From assembly GCA_910577495.1 (NCBI GenBank), contig CAJTML010000123.1, positions 1 to 5,611 on the forward strand: a stretch of 5,611 nucleotides of DNA, written 5' to 3'. Under the pieces are notes generated by a model. The model saw only the letters and a list, made by a program, of their open reading frames with translations. It did not search any database and was not told where the DNA came from. Shown in pieces: positions 1-5,611 of this stretch (position 1 is its first letter; each line of letters begins with the position of its first letter). The translations under genes were made by a program, and so were the position numbers. The DNA is from an uncultured Eggerthellaceae bacterium. GTDB lineage: Bacteria > Actinomycetota > Coriobacteriia > Coriobacteriales > Eggerthellaceae.

Positions 1-870
1 GGCTATGGTGCGTCCATGAACCAGGGGCTTCGTGCAGCGCGTGGAACGTATGTCAACATCCTGGAGTCCGATGACTATCTTGAGCCTGAGGGTCTGGCGC
101 GCATGTATGAGGTGGCGCAAGAATTTGATGCGCAGGTGGTAAAGGCGGGCTTTTATTTTTACTGGTCAACGCCTGAGGTGCGCAACGAATATTGCGCGCT
201 CGTGCCTGCTGAGCTGTGCGGTAAGCTGGAAAACCCGCAGGTGAACCGTGAGATTTTTTATTCGAAACCCTCAATTTGGTCGGCGCTGTATCGTCGCGAC
301 TTCTTAGAGGAAAACGATATTGTCTTTTTGGAGACGCCGGGTGCGTCCTATCAGGATGCTGCGTTTAACTTCAAGGTGTGGGTCTCTGCGGACCGCGTGG
401 TGTATTTGGATGAGGCGTATCTGCACTATCGCCAGGACAACGAGGCGTCTTCGGTGAATTCGCCGGGCAAGGTCTATTGCGTGTGCGATGAATATGCCGA
501 GATGGATCGGTACTTGCATGAGCGCCCCGAAAAGCTGGCTGAGCTGCAAAACGTGCTGACCAAGATGAAGTACGACACCTACATGTGGAACTTCGAGCGC
601 TTATCTCCTGAGCTTGGTCGTGAATTCCTGCAGCGTTTCGCCGCGGATTTTAGAGAGCATACGGAAAAGGGCACCATTGATCTGGAAATCTTTGACTGGT
701 GGAAGGTGCCTGACTTGCAAACCATCATGCTTTCGCCCGACTTGTTCTTTGCGCAGCGCACCTGCAAAGATGAATATTCAGCCGCGCAAAAGGTAAAGCA
801 CTACTTAGATATTGGTGGTGTGAGCTTGCTGGTGCTGGCGCTGAAGCAAAAGATGGCAGCACGAGGATAA
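1..870 (+). CDS. Family 2 glycosyltransferase, 5'-truncated by window edge
   Basis: The reading frame is open to base 1 (GYGAS precedes the first visible Met at base 16), so the true start lies outside the window and that Met is internal. About 289 residues are visible. The first residues match the middle of a GT-A fold family 2 glycosyltransferase: a GYGASMNQGLRAARG segment followed by ESDD (bases 64-75), the DxD-type motif that binds the metal and nucleotide-sugar. The missing part should be the roughly 60-70 residues with the nucleotide-binding first strands. A later YQDAAFNFKVW segment (about bases 349-381) and an HYRQDNEASSVNS stretch (about bases 424-462) resemble conserved acceptor-side motifs of surface-polysaccharide glycosyltransferases. 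The C-terminus ends in a short hydrophobic/basic helix (VSLLVLALKQK) that may touch the membrane. The enzyme probably transfers a sugar to a lipid-linked glycan on the cytoplasmic face; donor and acceptor cannot be read from sequence. It is followed after 4 bases by a second family 2 enzyme. Confidence 0.9.
   Translation, partial: GYGASMNQGLRAARGTYVNILESDDYLEPEGLARMYEVAQEFDAQVVKAGFYFYWSTPEVRNEYCALVPAELCGKLENPQVNREIFYSKPSIWSALYRRDFLEENDIVFLETPGASYQDAAFNFKVWVSADRVVYLDEAYLHYRQDNEASSVNSPGKVYCVCDEYAEMDRYLHERPEKLAELQNVLTKMKYDTYMWNFERLSPELGREFLQRFAADFREHTEKGTIDLEIFDWWKVPDLQTIMLSPDLFFAQRTCKDEYSAAQKVKHYLDIGGVSLLVLALKQKMAARG
863..867 (+). promoter_or_regulatory. Ribosome binding site of second glycosyltransferase
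   Basis: GAGGA lies 7 bases before the ATG at 875 and ends just before the last three bases (TAA) of the upstream gene. It supports the 875 start and suggests translational coupling between the two glycosyltransferases. Confidence 0.6.
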
Positions 871-874
871 CGCC

Positions 875-2059
875 ATGGCGCAGGTCTCGGTTATTATCCC
901 GGTTTACAACGTTGAGAGTTTTGTTGCGCAGTGTTTGGCAACCGTGCGCGCACAAACCTTGCGCGATATTGAAATCATCTGCGTCAACGACGGGTCTACC
1001 GACGGCTCGCTTACGCTTTTGGAAGCAGCTGCGCGCTTGGATGATCGCATTGTGCTCGTGGATAAGCCGAATGGCGGGCTTTCTTCGGCGCGCAACGCCG
1101 GTATTGAGCGTGCTACCGCGCCCTATCTCATGTTTGTTGACTCAGACGACTTGCTTGAGACAAACGCGTGCGAGCGCGTTCTTGAAACCTTTGAAGAGAC
1201 TGACGCTGATATCATCACGTTTGGTGCAACGTGCTATCCGGCGTGGGGCGGCAACGACTGGCTCGTGGGATGTTTGTCCCCGGCTCCAGCAAGCTATGTC
1301 GGTCAAGACTTTGACCTCATGTTTCGCGAAGACACGCGTCCGTATGTATGGCGCTCAGCTGTGACGCGCGCGTTTCTGGATCGCGCTGGCCTGCGCTTTC
1401 GTGAGGATGTGCGGTTTGGCGAAGACCAGGTGTTCTACTTTGAGGCATATCCGCAGGCTGCGCGCTGCGAAGTGATAGCAGACAAGCTGTATCTGTATCG
1501 CACCTCGCGCAAAGACTCGCTTATGGATCAGCGCCTTTCAAGTAAGGCCGCTAAAGCAAACAACCACGTCAATATTGCTGCTAAGATTTTTAGCATCTGG
1601 GATGAGCAGGGTTGGCTTGACCTTGAGGGCAGGCGTCTGCTTGAGTGGTTTGGCGAATTCGCCGGTGTTGATGCATTGTCCAGCGAAGAGGCTGCCTGCA
1701 ACCAAACGATTGCTGACATGCGCGCGCTGGTGGCACCCTATTGGGAAGCGCTTGATACCGATGCGCTTGAAGGTGGCACCCGAGGTATGTTTGCGCGCAT
1801 TATGGATCCCACACCGCTCAGCAAGGCGGAAGCTAACAAGGTGTTGTGGCTGTATTATCGGCATCGCTATGGCTGGAAGTTCTGCGTGCGCAAGTTTGCC
1901 CACGACACACTCATGCGGCCGTTTCGCGCTATTGCGCAGGCGTGCAAAAAAGCGCTGCCTGAATCAGCAGCAGACAAGCAGCTGCGTCTTGAGCGAGAGG
2001 CATTGCTTGACGCTTATGAGGCAGATCGCGTAGCAGCGCTTGAGGCGCTTCGCTCATAA
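875..2059 (+). CDS. Family 2 glycosyltransferase (GT-A fold), complete
   Basis: A complete 394-residue family 2 glycosyltransferase. It begins with the classic VSVIIPVYNVESF strand-loop (residues 4-16), then VNDGSTDGS (37-45; D39 and D43 for nucleotide binding), NGGLSSARNAGI (66-77) and DSDD (89-92; bases 1139-1150), the metal/donor-binding motif. GEDQVFYFE (182-190) is the usual place of the catalytic acidic residue, and LYLYRTSRKDSL (205-216) follows as in wall- and capsule-polymer transferases. The rest, to about residue 360, is less conserved and presumably handles the acceptor. The last 30 or so residues are charged and helical, rich in Arg, Glu and Ala, perhaps a protein contact or membrane-surface helix. 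There is no signal peptide or clear membrane span, so it is cytoplasmic. The ATG is preceded by GAGGA at good spacing. The gene is second in a co-directional pair and ends just before an inverted repeat. The specific sugar is unknown. Confidence 0.93.
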   Translation: MAQVSVIIPVYNVESFVAQCLATVRAQTLRDIEIICVNDGSTDGSLTLLEAAARLDDRIVLVDKPNGGLSSARNAGIERATAPYLMFVDSDDLLETNACERVLETFEETDADIITFGATCYPAWGGNDWLVGCLSPAPASYVGQDFDLMFREDTRPYVWRSAVTRAFLDRAGLRFREDVRFGEDQVFYFEAYPQAARCEVIADKLYLYRTSRKDSLMDQRLSSKAAKANNHVNIAAKIFSIWDEQGWLDLEGRRLLEWFGEFAGVDALSSEEAACNQTIADMRALVAPYWEALDTDALEGGTRGMFARIMDPTPLSKAEANKVLWLYYRHRYGWKFCVRKFAHDTLMRPFRAIAQACKKALPESAADKQLRLEREALLDAYEADRVAALEALRS

Positions 2060-2064
2060 ATGAG

Positions 2065-2092
2065 AAAGTCCCCTGATGTTTCAGGGGACTTT
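2065..2092. terminator. Shared (bidirectional) terminator hairpin between convergent genes
   Basis: AAAGTCCCCTGA, a TGTT loop, then TCAGGGGACTTT form a perfect 12-bp stem with a 4-base loop. It starts 5 bases after the glycosyltransferase stop codon and about 40 bases past the stop of the convergent LicD-like gene. The stem has GC-rich centres flanked by AAA/TTT, so transcripts from either strand end in a U-containing arm. The U run beyond the stem is short on both strands (UUU then GGAG on plus; UUU then CUCAUUU on minus), so efficiency is uncertain, but position and symmetry fit a terminator serving both operons. Confidence 0.85.
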
Positions 2093-2132
2093 GGAGTTTA
2101 TCTTAGCTGATCAGATAACAATCGCGTGGTAT

Positions 2133-3302
2133 TTATGAACGCAGGGTGGCACGCAAAAGCGCTTGCGTGGCTTCGTCATCAATCAATGACTGATCAATGT
2201 GCTTATAGTGCGTCTTGATGTCGTGAGGTACCTCATAGATGTCGCCATATGATTGCGCCAGCAGCTTTTCGGCGTTGTGGGGCGCATAGCACAGATGTCC
2301 CTCAAAGGGGATGCGCACGAGCGGAAAGACGTCGTCATAGGCATAGTTGCCCTGCACCATAGTCAAAAAGTCAGAGCTTTCAACACCCCAAATGAGTGCG
2401 CGTGCGTGCGTGAGATCGGTATTGAGCCCAGCTGCGTGACTCTCGGCGATGGCCTGCTCAAAACGAGTCTGGAGCGCTTGTGCTTGCGCGTCTTGGGCGT
2501 CAAGGTAGGGCTGTTCAGTCCAGAAAGCAAAGCTTTCTTGCTCGTCTAAGTCACTGGTGAGCTGCGCTCGAATTTCGCGAAGCTTGCTGATGAGTTCCCG
2601 TGATGCCTGCTCAGCAGTATCAAAGATGAAGATATCTAAGAAGCAGGGGATGTTTTCATCGGTGTAGCGGAAACGAATTTGTTCGCACTTGGCATACCAG
2701 TCATACACGTGTGTAATCGTGTAGCGCGGATCTTCAGCGACGGCTTGTTCAAGTGCGGTCGCGTCGTCTCGCAGCATGGATAAGTCCACATCGTCATCCC
2801 AGGGAATAAACCCACGGTGACGAACTGCACCCAAAAGCGTGCCGAAATCCATCCAGTAGGAAATATCGTTGTTGACGCACAGCTCGTCGAAATCTCCCAA
2901 CAGCTGCGCTGAAACCAACTGGATGAGACGCGCGCTGCCTTGCGCTTGCGGCAGTTCACGGAAGAAACGTTGCTTGGCTTCGGCCAAGGATTCGCCTTCT
3001 TTGCGATACGATGCCCACCCAAGCATCTCCGAGCGCATATCATGGGCATCAAGCGTACCCTCAACATCGTGCAGAAGTGGCAAGATAACCTGATCAACCT
3101 TGGTGTTTAAGTTGCCATTGACGCCCATGTCGGCCTGGTGGATGCGCGCCATGAGGGTGTCGGTACTGACGCTGATGCGCTCATGAAGCGCCTCAAATTC
3201 GCGCTTCTGATACGCCTGCATCTCGGTGAGCTGCGTTTGCAGCGCGTTGATGGTTTGTTGGGTGGCAGAGAGCTTTTGACGCAGTTGCTTGAACATACCC
3301 AT
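2133..3302 (-). CDS. LicD-family phosphotransferase-like protein with N-terminal coiled coil
   Basis: A 389-residue protein whose second part is a LicD domain (nucleotidyltransferase-fold family; LicD of Haemophilus and pneumococcus transfers phosphocholine from CDP-choline to surface glycans or teichoic acid). The diagnostic block FGTLLGAVRHRGFIPWDDDVD spans residues 153-173 (bases 2784-2846); D169, D170, D171 and D173 are the likely metal-binding acidic cluster. FLDIFIFD (221-228) and a C-terminal PFEGHLCYAP...YGDIYEVPH region (332-360) also fit the family, so the domain looks complete. Residues about 4-60 are Gln/Glu/Leu-rich with heptad-like spacing and look like a coiled coil, an addition absent from minimal LicD proteins. 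No signal peptide or membrane span is seen. The ATG lies 5 bases after the ABC ATPase stop and has only a weak ribosome binding site, so coupled translation is likely; a second in-frame ATG two codons on is possible. The exact phospho-substituent is unknown: no choline uptake or CDP-choline genes are in the window. Confidence 0.9.
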   Translation of the reverse strand: MGMFKQLRQKLSATQQTINALQTQLTEMQAYQKREFEALHERISVSTDTLMARIHQADMGVNGNLNTKVDQVILPLLHDVEGTLDAHDMRSEMLGWASYRKEGESLAEAKQRFFRELPQAQGSARLIQLVSAQLLGDFDELCVNNDISYWMDFGTLLGAVRHRGFIPWDDDVDLSMLRDDATALEQAVAEDPRYTITHVYDWYAKCEQIRFRYTDENIPCFLDIFIFDTAEQASRELISKLREIRAQLTSDLDEQESFAFWTEQPYLDAQDAQAQALQTRFEQAIAESHAAGLNTDLTHARALIWGVESSDFLTMVQGNYAYDDVFPLVRIPFEGHLCYAPHNAEKLLAQSYGDIYEVPHDIKTHYKHIDQSLIDDEATQALLRATLRS

Positions 3303-3307
3303 GGTGT

Positions 3308-5113
3308 CTACCGCGCTTTCATCACTTTGGCCAACAAGGTTTTGTCAGTTTCGTCGAACAAGACATGGCTTCCTAAGAAGGTAAGCGAAAGATCCGCACC
3401 TTTGCGGCTTTCAATCATGCGGATGGCATTTGCTATTGAGTCAAGGTCTCCAGAGTTTTCAAACATAACACGGCCATGACCTGATAAAACATACTGGCCA
3501 ACCGCAAATGCATCAGCGGGATCTGCCGCAGAGACCATGATGAGTTCATCGGCGGGCGTGTCTAGTTCGCCATCTACCCACTCGTTAATGACGCGGTTTG
3601 CCTCCGAGGGGTTCGGCGCGCAGAAGCGTTTCTTGTGCGGAATAGCAAGCGCATCAAGCTCTGAGGTGGTGATGGTAGCTTCGCCACCAAGCACTACGAT
3701 TTCGTCGAAGTTGCCTGCGTCAAGCGCGGCTTTCAGCTCAGGATCAAGGCCGCCCTCGTCGGTAATGTAGAACAGCTCTGCGTGTTTGCGCAGCGTGGCA
3801 GGCATACATGAGATGGTGTCGGCAGTGCAGCCGTCCCAGGTCACGACCGCGCAGCGTCCCCAATGGGGAATGAGGGTGCGCGCGGCAAGTGCTACATCAT
3901 GCGGCGTTTCGCCATCAACGCGATCAAACTGTGCGTTGGGGAACAGCGCTGCCAGCTCCGATTTGATGACCGGGGAGATGGCTTCTTCGCCACCCACAAC
4001 AATGACCCAATCGGGGTTTTCTTGTTTGAGCGCGTGTGCGGTGATGTCGGGGATGGCATCGGGACGAACCAGGTAGAGCGGCGCATCTAGGACGGCGGCA
4101 ATATGGTTGCCAAGCATGCAGAGTGACTCGTGGTTGCCGGGTGCTACGACCAGCGTGTTTGCAGGGGTGGCAACCGTGGAAGCCTCGCGCAGCTTTACGG
4201 CGCTGCCGAAGCGGTCATCACCCACGATGGTTTGCGAGAGCTCTTCGTCTTCGTCTACGTCGGGCAGCTTGAGCGCGTCATAGACAAGCGCCTCAGACTC
4301 AGGGCTGCCTTCGTGTCCGCCTAAGATGCGATACAAGGCGCACACGCTTTCCACGTCACCGATGGTGCGCATATGGCCTTTCTCAATCCAAACAGCCTTG
4401 TTACACAGACGCTCAATTTGTGAGTTGCTGTGCGACACGATCAAGACGGTGACCTGGTGATCTTTGATGAGTGACTCAATTTTGCGTTCGCACTTTTGCT
4501 GGAACATGAAGTCACCAACCGAAAGCACCTCATCCACGATAAGGATGTCGGGCACCACTACCGTTGCAACGGCGAATGCCACGCGTGCCACCATGCCCGA
4601 CGAGTAGTTTTTCATGGGCATGTCTAGGAATTGTTCAACTTCGGCAAAGTCAACGATTTCGTCGAAGTGTTCGTCTAGGTATTCGCGCGTGTAGCCCAAA
4701 AGCGCGCCATTGAGGTAGATGTTTTCGCGCGCGGTGAGTTCCATGTCAAAGCCAGCGCCTAACTCAATGAGCGGGGCAATGGTGCCGTTGATGGTGCAGG
4801 AACCTTTCGTGGGCTCCAACACGCCCGCGATGATCTTGAGCAGGGTGGACTTGCCTGAGCCGTTGGTGCCTAAGATACCAAAGACGTCACCTCGTTTGAT
4901 GTCGAAGGAAATGCCGTCAAGCGCGCGGAACTCCTTGAAGCGCAGCTCATGACGTGCAAGCGCAATGGCGTATTCTTTGAGCGAATTGAGCTGTTGGTTC
5001 GCCATGTTGAACACCATGGACACGTCATTGATGTCAATGACGGTTTCGCGCTGCTCATCTGCGGCAACGTCAAGGGTAGACTCAAGAAACGAGGTATTTA
5101 CAACTTCGGGCAT
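3308..5113 (-). CDS. Polysaccharide/teichoic-acid-type ABC exporter ATPase with C-terminal CWB2-like repeats
   Basis: A 601-residue two-part protein. Residues about 24-262 are an ABC nucleotide-binding domain of the Wzt/TagH (polysaccharide and teichoic acid export) type: Walker A GTNGSGKST (82-90), the family-typical IELGAGFDMELTARENIYLNG-like Q-loop region (116-136), signature YSSGM (170-174), Walker B ILIVDE (190-195), D-loop SVGD (198-201) and switch His228. All catalytic residues are present, so it should be active. After an acidic linker (about 265-295), residues 296-601 resemble three tandem cell-wall-binding type 2 repeats, with GDDRFGSAVKL, VVAPGNHESL, DAPLYLV and VIVVGGEEAIS in the first. 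Wzt carries a C-terminal glycan-binding domain and TagH a C-terminal extension, so an extra domain here fits the family, but this type is unusual. No transmembrane segment is visible; it should be cytoplasmic, bound to the permease encoded 9 bases upstream. AGGA at 7-base spacing supports this start. Together they likely export a lipid-linked wall polymer. Confidence 0.93.
   Translation of the reverse strand: MPEVVNTSFLESTLDVAADEQRETVIDINDVSMVFNMANQQLNSLKEYAIALARHELRFKEFRALDGISFDIKRGDVFGILGTNGSGKSTLLKIIAGVLEPTKGSCTINGTIAPLIELGAGFDMELTARENIYLNGALLGYTREYLDEHFDEIVDFAEVEQFLDMPMKNYSSGMVARVAFAVATVVVPDILIVDEVLSVGDFMFQQKCERKIESLIKDHQVTVLIVSHSNSQIERLCNKAVWIEKGHMRTIGDVESVCALYRILGGHEGSPESEALVYDALKLPDVDEDEELSQTIVGDDRFGSAVKLREASTVATPANTLVVAPGNHESLCMLGNHIAAVLDAPLYLVRPDAIPDITAHALKQENPDWVIVVGGEEAISPVIKSELAALFPNAQFDRVDGETPHDVALAARTLIPHWGRCAVVTWDGCTADTISCMPATLRKHAELFYITDEGGLDPELKAALDAGNFDEIVVLGGEATITTSELDALAIPHKKRFCAPNPSEANRVINEWVDGELDTPADELIMVSAADPADAFAVGQYVLSGHGRVMFENSGDLDSIANAIRMIESRKGADLSLTFLGSHVLFDETDKTLLAKVMKAR
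3311..4228 (-). other. Three tandem CWB2-like repeats within the ABC ATPase
   Basis: This is the domain region at residues 296-601 of the ATPase. My approximate repeat borders are 296-394, 395-492 and 493-601. Each repeat shows the same order: a D/N-R-like entry (GDDRFGSAV; GETPHDVAL; PSEANRVIN), a strand plus D/S-A-L-like helix (VVAPGNHESL; VVTWDGCTADTI; MVSAADPADAFAVG), a second strand (APLYLV; AELFYIT; GRVMFE), then a GG-type strand (VIVVGGEEAIS; IVVLGGEATIT; LTFLGSHVLF). This follows the CWB2 consensus seen in clostridial and other Gram-positive wall proteins, where three copies act together. Repeat 3 is the most diverged, with GS in place of GG. Confidence 0.75.
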
Positions 5114-5120
5114 ACAAGCG

Positions 5121-5124
5121 TCCT
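5121..5124 (-). promoter_or_regulatory. Ribosome binding site of the ABC ATPase
   Basis: On the minus strand AGGA overlaps the permease stop codon (TAGGA) and lies 7 bases before the ATPase ATG. It fixes the start at 5113 and suggests that permease and ATPase are translated in a coupled way, fitting subunits of one complex. Confidence 0.6.
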
Positions 5125-5611
5125 AAACGTAGAGGATGAACTTCTTTTCGGTTTTGCGAAATACGATATAGCCGATGACGAACATAACGACGGCAAAGCC
5201 TAGGCACATGAGGTTTTCGCCCAGGCCAGGGGTTTGACCCCAGAGCATGATTTCGCGGAAATAGGTCACGTAGTAATACATGGGATTGAACTGCATGATG
5301 GTAAGCATCCAGCTGTCCAAAATGGTGACCGGATAAAACAGCGGGGTTGCATAGGTCCACGCCGTAATGACAACGCCCCAAAGGTGACACACGTCGCGGA
5401 AAAAGACGGCAAGTGCGCTTAAGAGCAGGCCAATACCTAAGCTAAAGAGCACCACGTAGAACAACAACAGCGGCAAGAATAAGATGTTTGCCGTTGGTGC
5501 CACGCGGAAAAAGAGCATAACGGCCGCAATGGCAATGAGCGAGAAAATGAAATTCACCAGCTGGAAAATGACTTTCTCAACGGGAAAGACCATCTTGTTG
5601 ATGCGGATCTT
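5123..5611 (-). CDS. ABC-2 type permease of polysaccharide/teichoic-acid exporter, N-terminus cut by window edge
   Basis: The frame stays open to the right edge (KIRINK precedes the Met at 5593), so about 163 C-terminal residues of a protein usually 260-280 long are visible, and that Met is internal. The sequence fits the TagG/Wzm family of ABC-2 membrane subunits. Counting from the Met at 5593, hydrophobic spans lie at about 8-29, 37-63, 71-92 and 128-145. Between them is the family pattern ALAVFFRDVCHLWGVVITAW, then TPLFYPVTIL, then NPMYYYVTYFRE. The short tail RKTEKKFILYV is basic and cytoplasmic. The missing part should hold the N-terminal cytoplasmic helix and first two membrane spans. 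It would form the transmembrane channel with the ATPase encoded 9 bases downstream and move a lipid-linked polymer across the membrane. TagG-like and Wzm-like roles cannot be told apart from this fragment. Confidence 0.92.
   Translation of the reverse strand, partial: KIRINKMVFPVEKVIFQLVNFIFSLIAIAAVMLFFRVAPTANILFLPLLLFYVVLFSLGIGLLLSALAVFFRDVCHLWGVVITAWTYATPLFYPVTILDSWMLTIMQFNPMYYYVTYFREIMLWGQTPGLGENLMCLGFAVVMFVIGYIVFRKTEKKFILYV

Noticed and set aside
16..18. ATG at base 16 as start of the first glycosyltransferase
   Set aside because: The frame is open upstream to base 1 and the residues there (GYGAS) belong to the conserved GT2 block, so the real start is outside the window.
912..1364. 150-codon open frame inside the second glycosyltransferase on the same strand
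   Set aside because: It overlaps the catalytic GT2 motifs in another frame, its translation is rich in Arg, Cys and Leu with no recognisable motif, and the GT2 frame explains the DNA fully.
1575..2033. 152-codon open frame in the 3' part of the second glycosyltransferase
   Set aside because: Low-complexity Arg/Leu/Cys translation typical of a shadow frame; no ribosome binding site or family resemblance.
2098..2118. Second weak hairpin TTATCT...AGATAA with a palindromic CTGATCAG nearby
   Set aside because: Only six AT-rich base pairs with a 9-base loop; could be chance or part of the terminator region, not enough for an operator or attachment site.
2636..3097. 153-codon minus-strand frame inside the LicD-like gene
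   Set aside because: It overlaps the conserved LicD core in a different frame and shows no protein-like pattern of its own.
3308..4228. CWB2-like part read as a separate secreted wall protein gene
   Set aside because: It is in one uninterrupted frame with the ATPase, with no internal ribosome binding site noticed and no signal peptide at the junction.
5082..5390. 102-codon minus-strand frame overlapping the permease and ATPase start
   Set aside because: It lies across the permease membrane segments in another frame, its translation is His/Arg-rich and lacks family signs; a shadow frame.
5591..5593. ATG at 5593 as start of the permease
   Set aside because: The frame continues to the window edge and a permease starting here would lack its first membrane spans, so it is an internal Met.

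Overview
The window is a dense piece of a cell-surface polysaccharide or teichoic-acid-like polymer locus. It holds five protein genes, two of them cut by the window edges. The only intergenic space longer than 10 bases is the 73-base gap between two convergent gene groups. Base composition looks moderate (roughly half G+C by eye). A Wzt/TagH-like ABC ATPase joined to cell-wall-binding type 2 (CWB2) repeats, beside a LicD-family protein and several family 2 glycosyltransferases, suggests a Gram-positive bacterium. My best guess is an actinobacterium of the Coriobacteriia (Olsenella/Atopobium/Collinsella relatives), but this rests on gene style only.

Layout. Plus strand, 1-2059: two consecutive family 2 (GT-A fold) glycosyltransferases. 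The first lacks its N-terminus at the left edge; the second is complete. They are 4 bases apart and surely co-transcribed. At 2065-2092 lies a perfect 12-bp inverted repeat, probably a terminator shared by both sides. Minus strand, 5611 down to 2133: an ABC-2 permease (N-terminus cut at the right edge), then a 601-residue ABC ATPase, then a LicD-family protein with an N-terminal coiled coil. Gaps of 9 and 5 bases indicate one operon with likely translational coupling.

How the parts may work together. The glycosyltransferases would build sugar units of a polymer on the cytoplasmic face. The LicD-like protein would add a phospho-substituent such as phosphocholine, or another phospho-group. The permease/ATPase pair would export the finished lipid-linked chain, as TagGH or Wzm/Wzt do.

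The most unusual item is the ATPase. After a complete nucleotide-binding domain it carries about 300 residues that read as three CWB2-like repeats (PF04122 type). That module is normally found on secreted proteins, where it binds anionic wall polymers. No membrane span or signal separates it from the ATPase, so it should sit in the cytoplasm. I infer that it acts like the C-terminal carbohydrate-binding domain of Wzt and recognises the export substrate from inside. No RNA gene, CRISPR array, mobile element or origin was seen.
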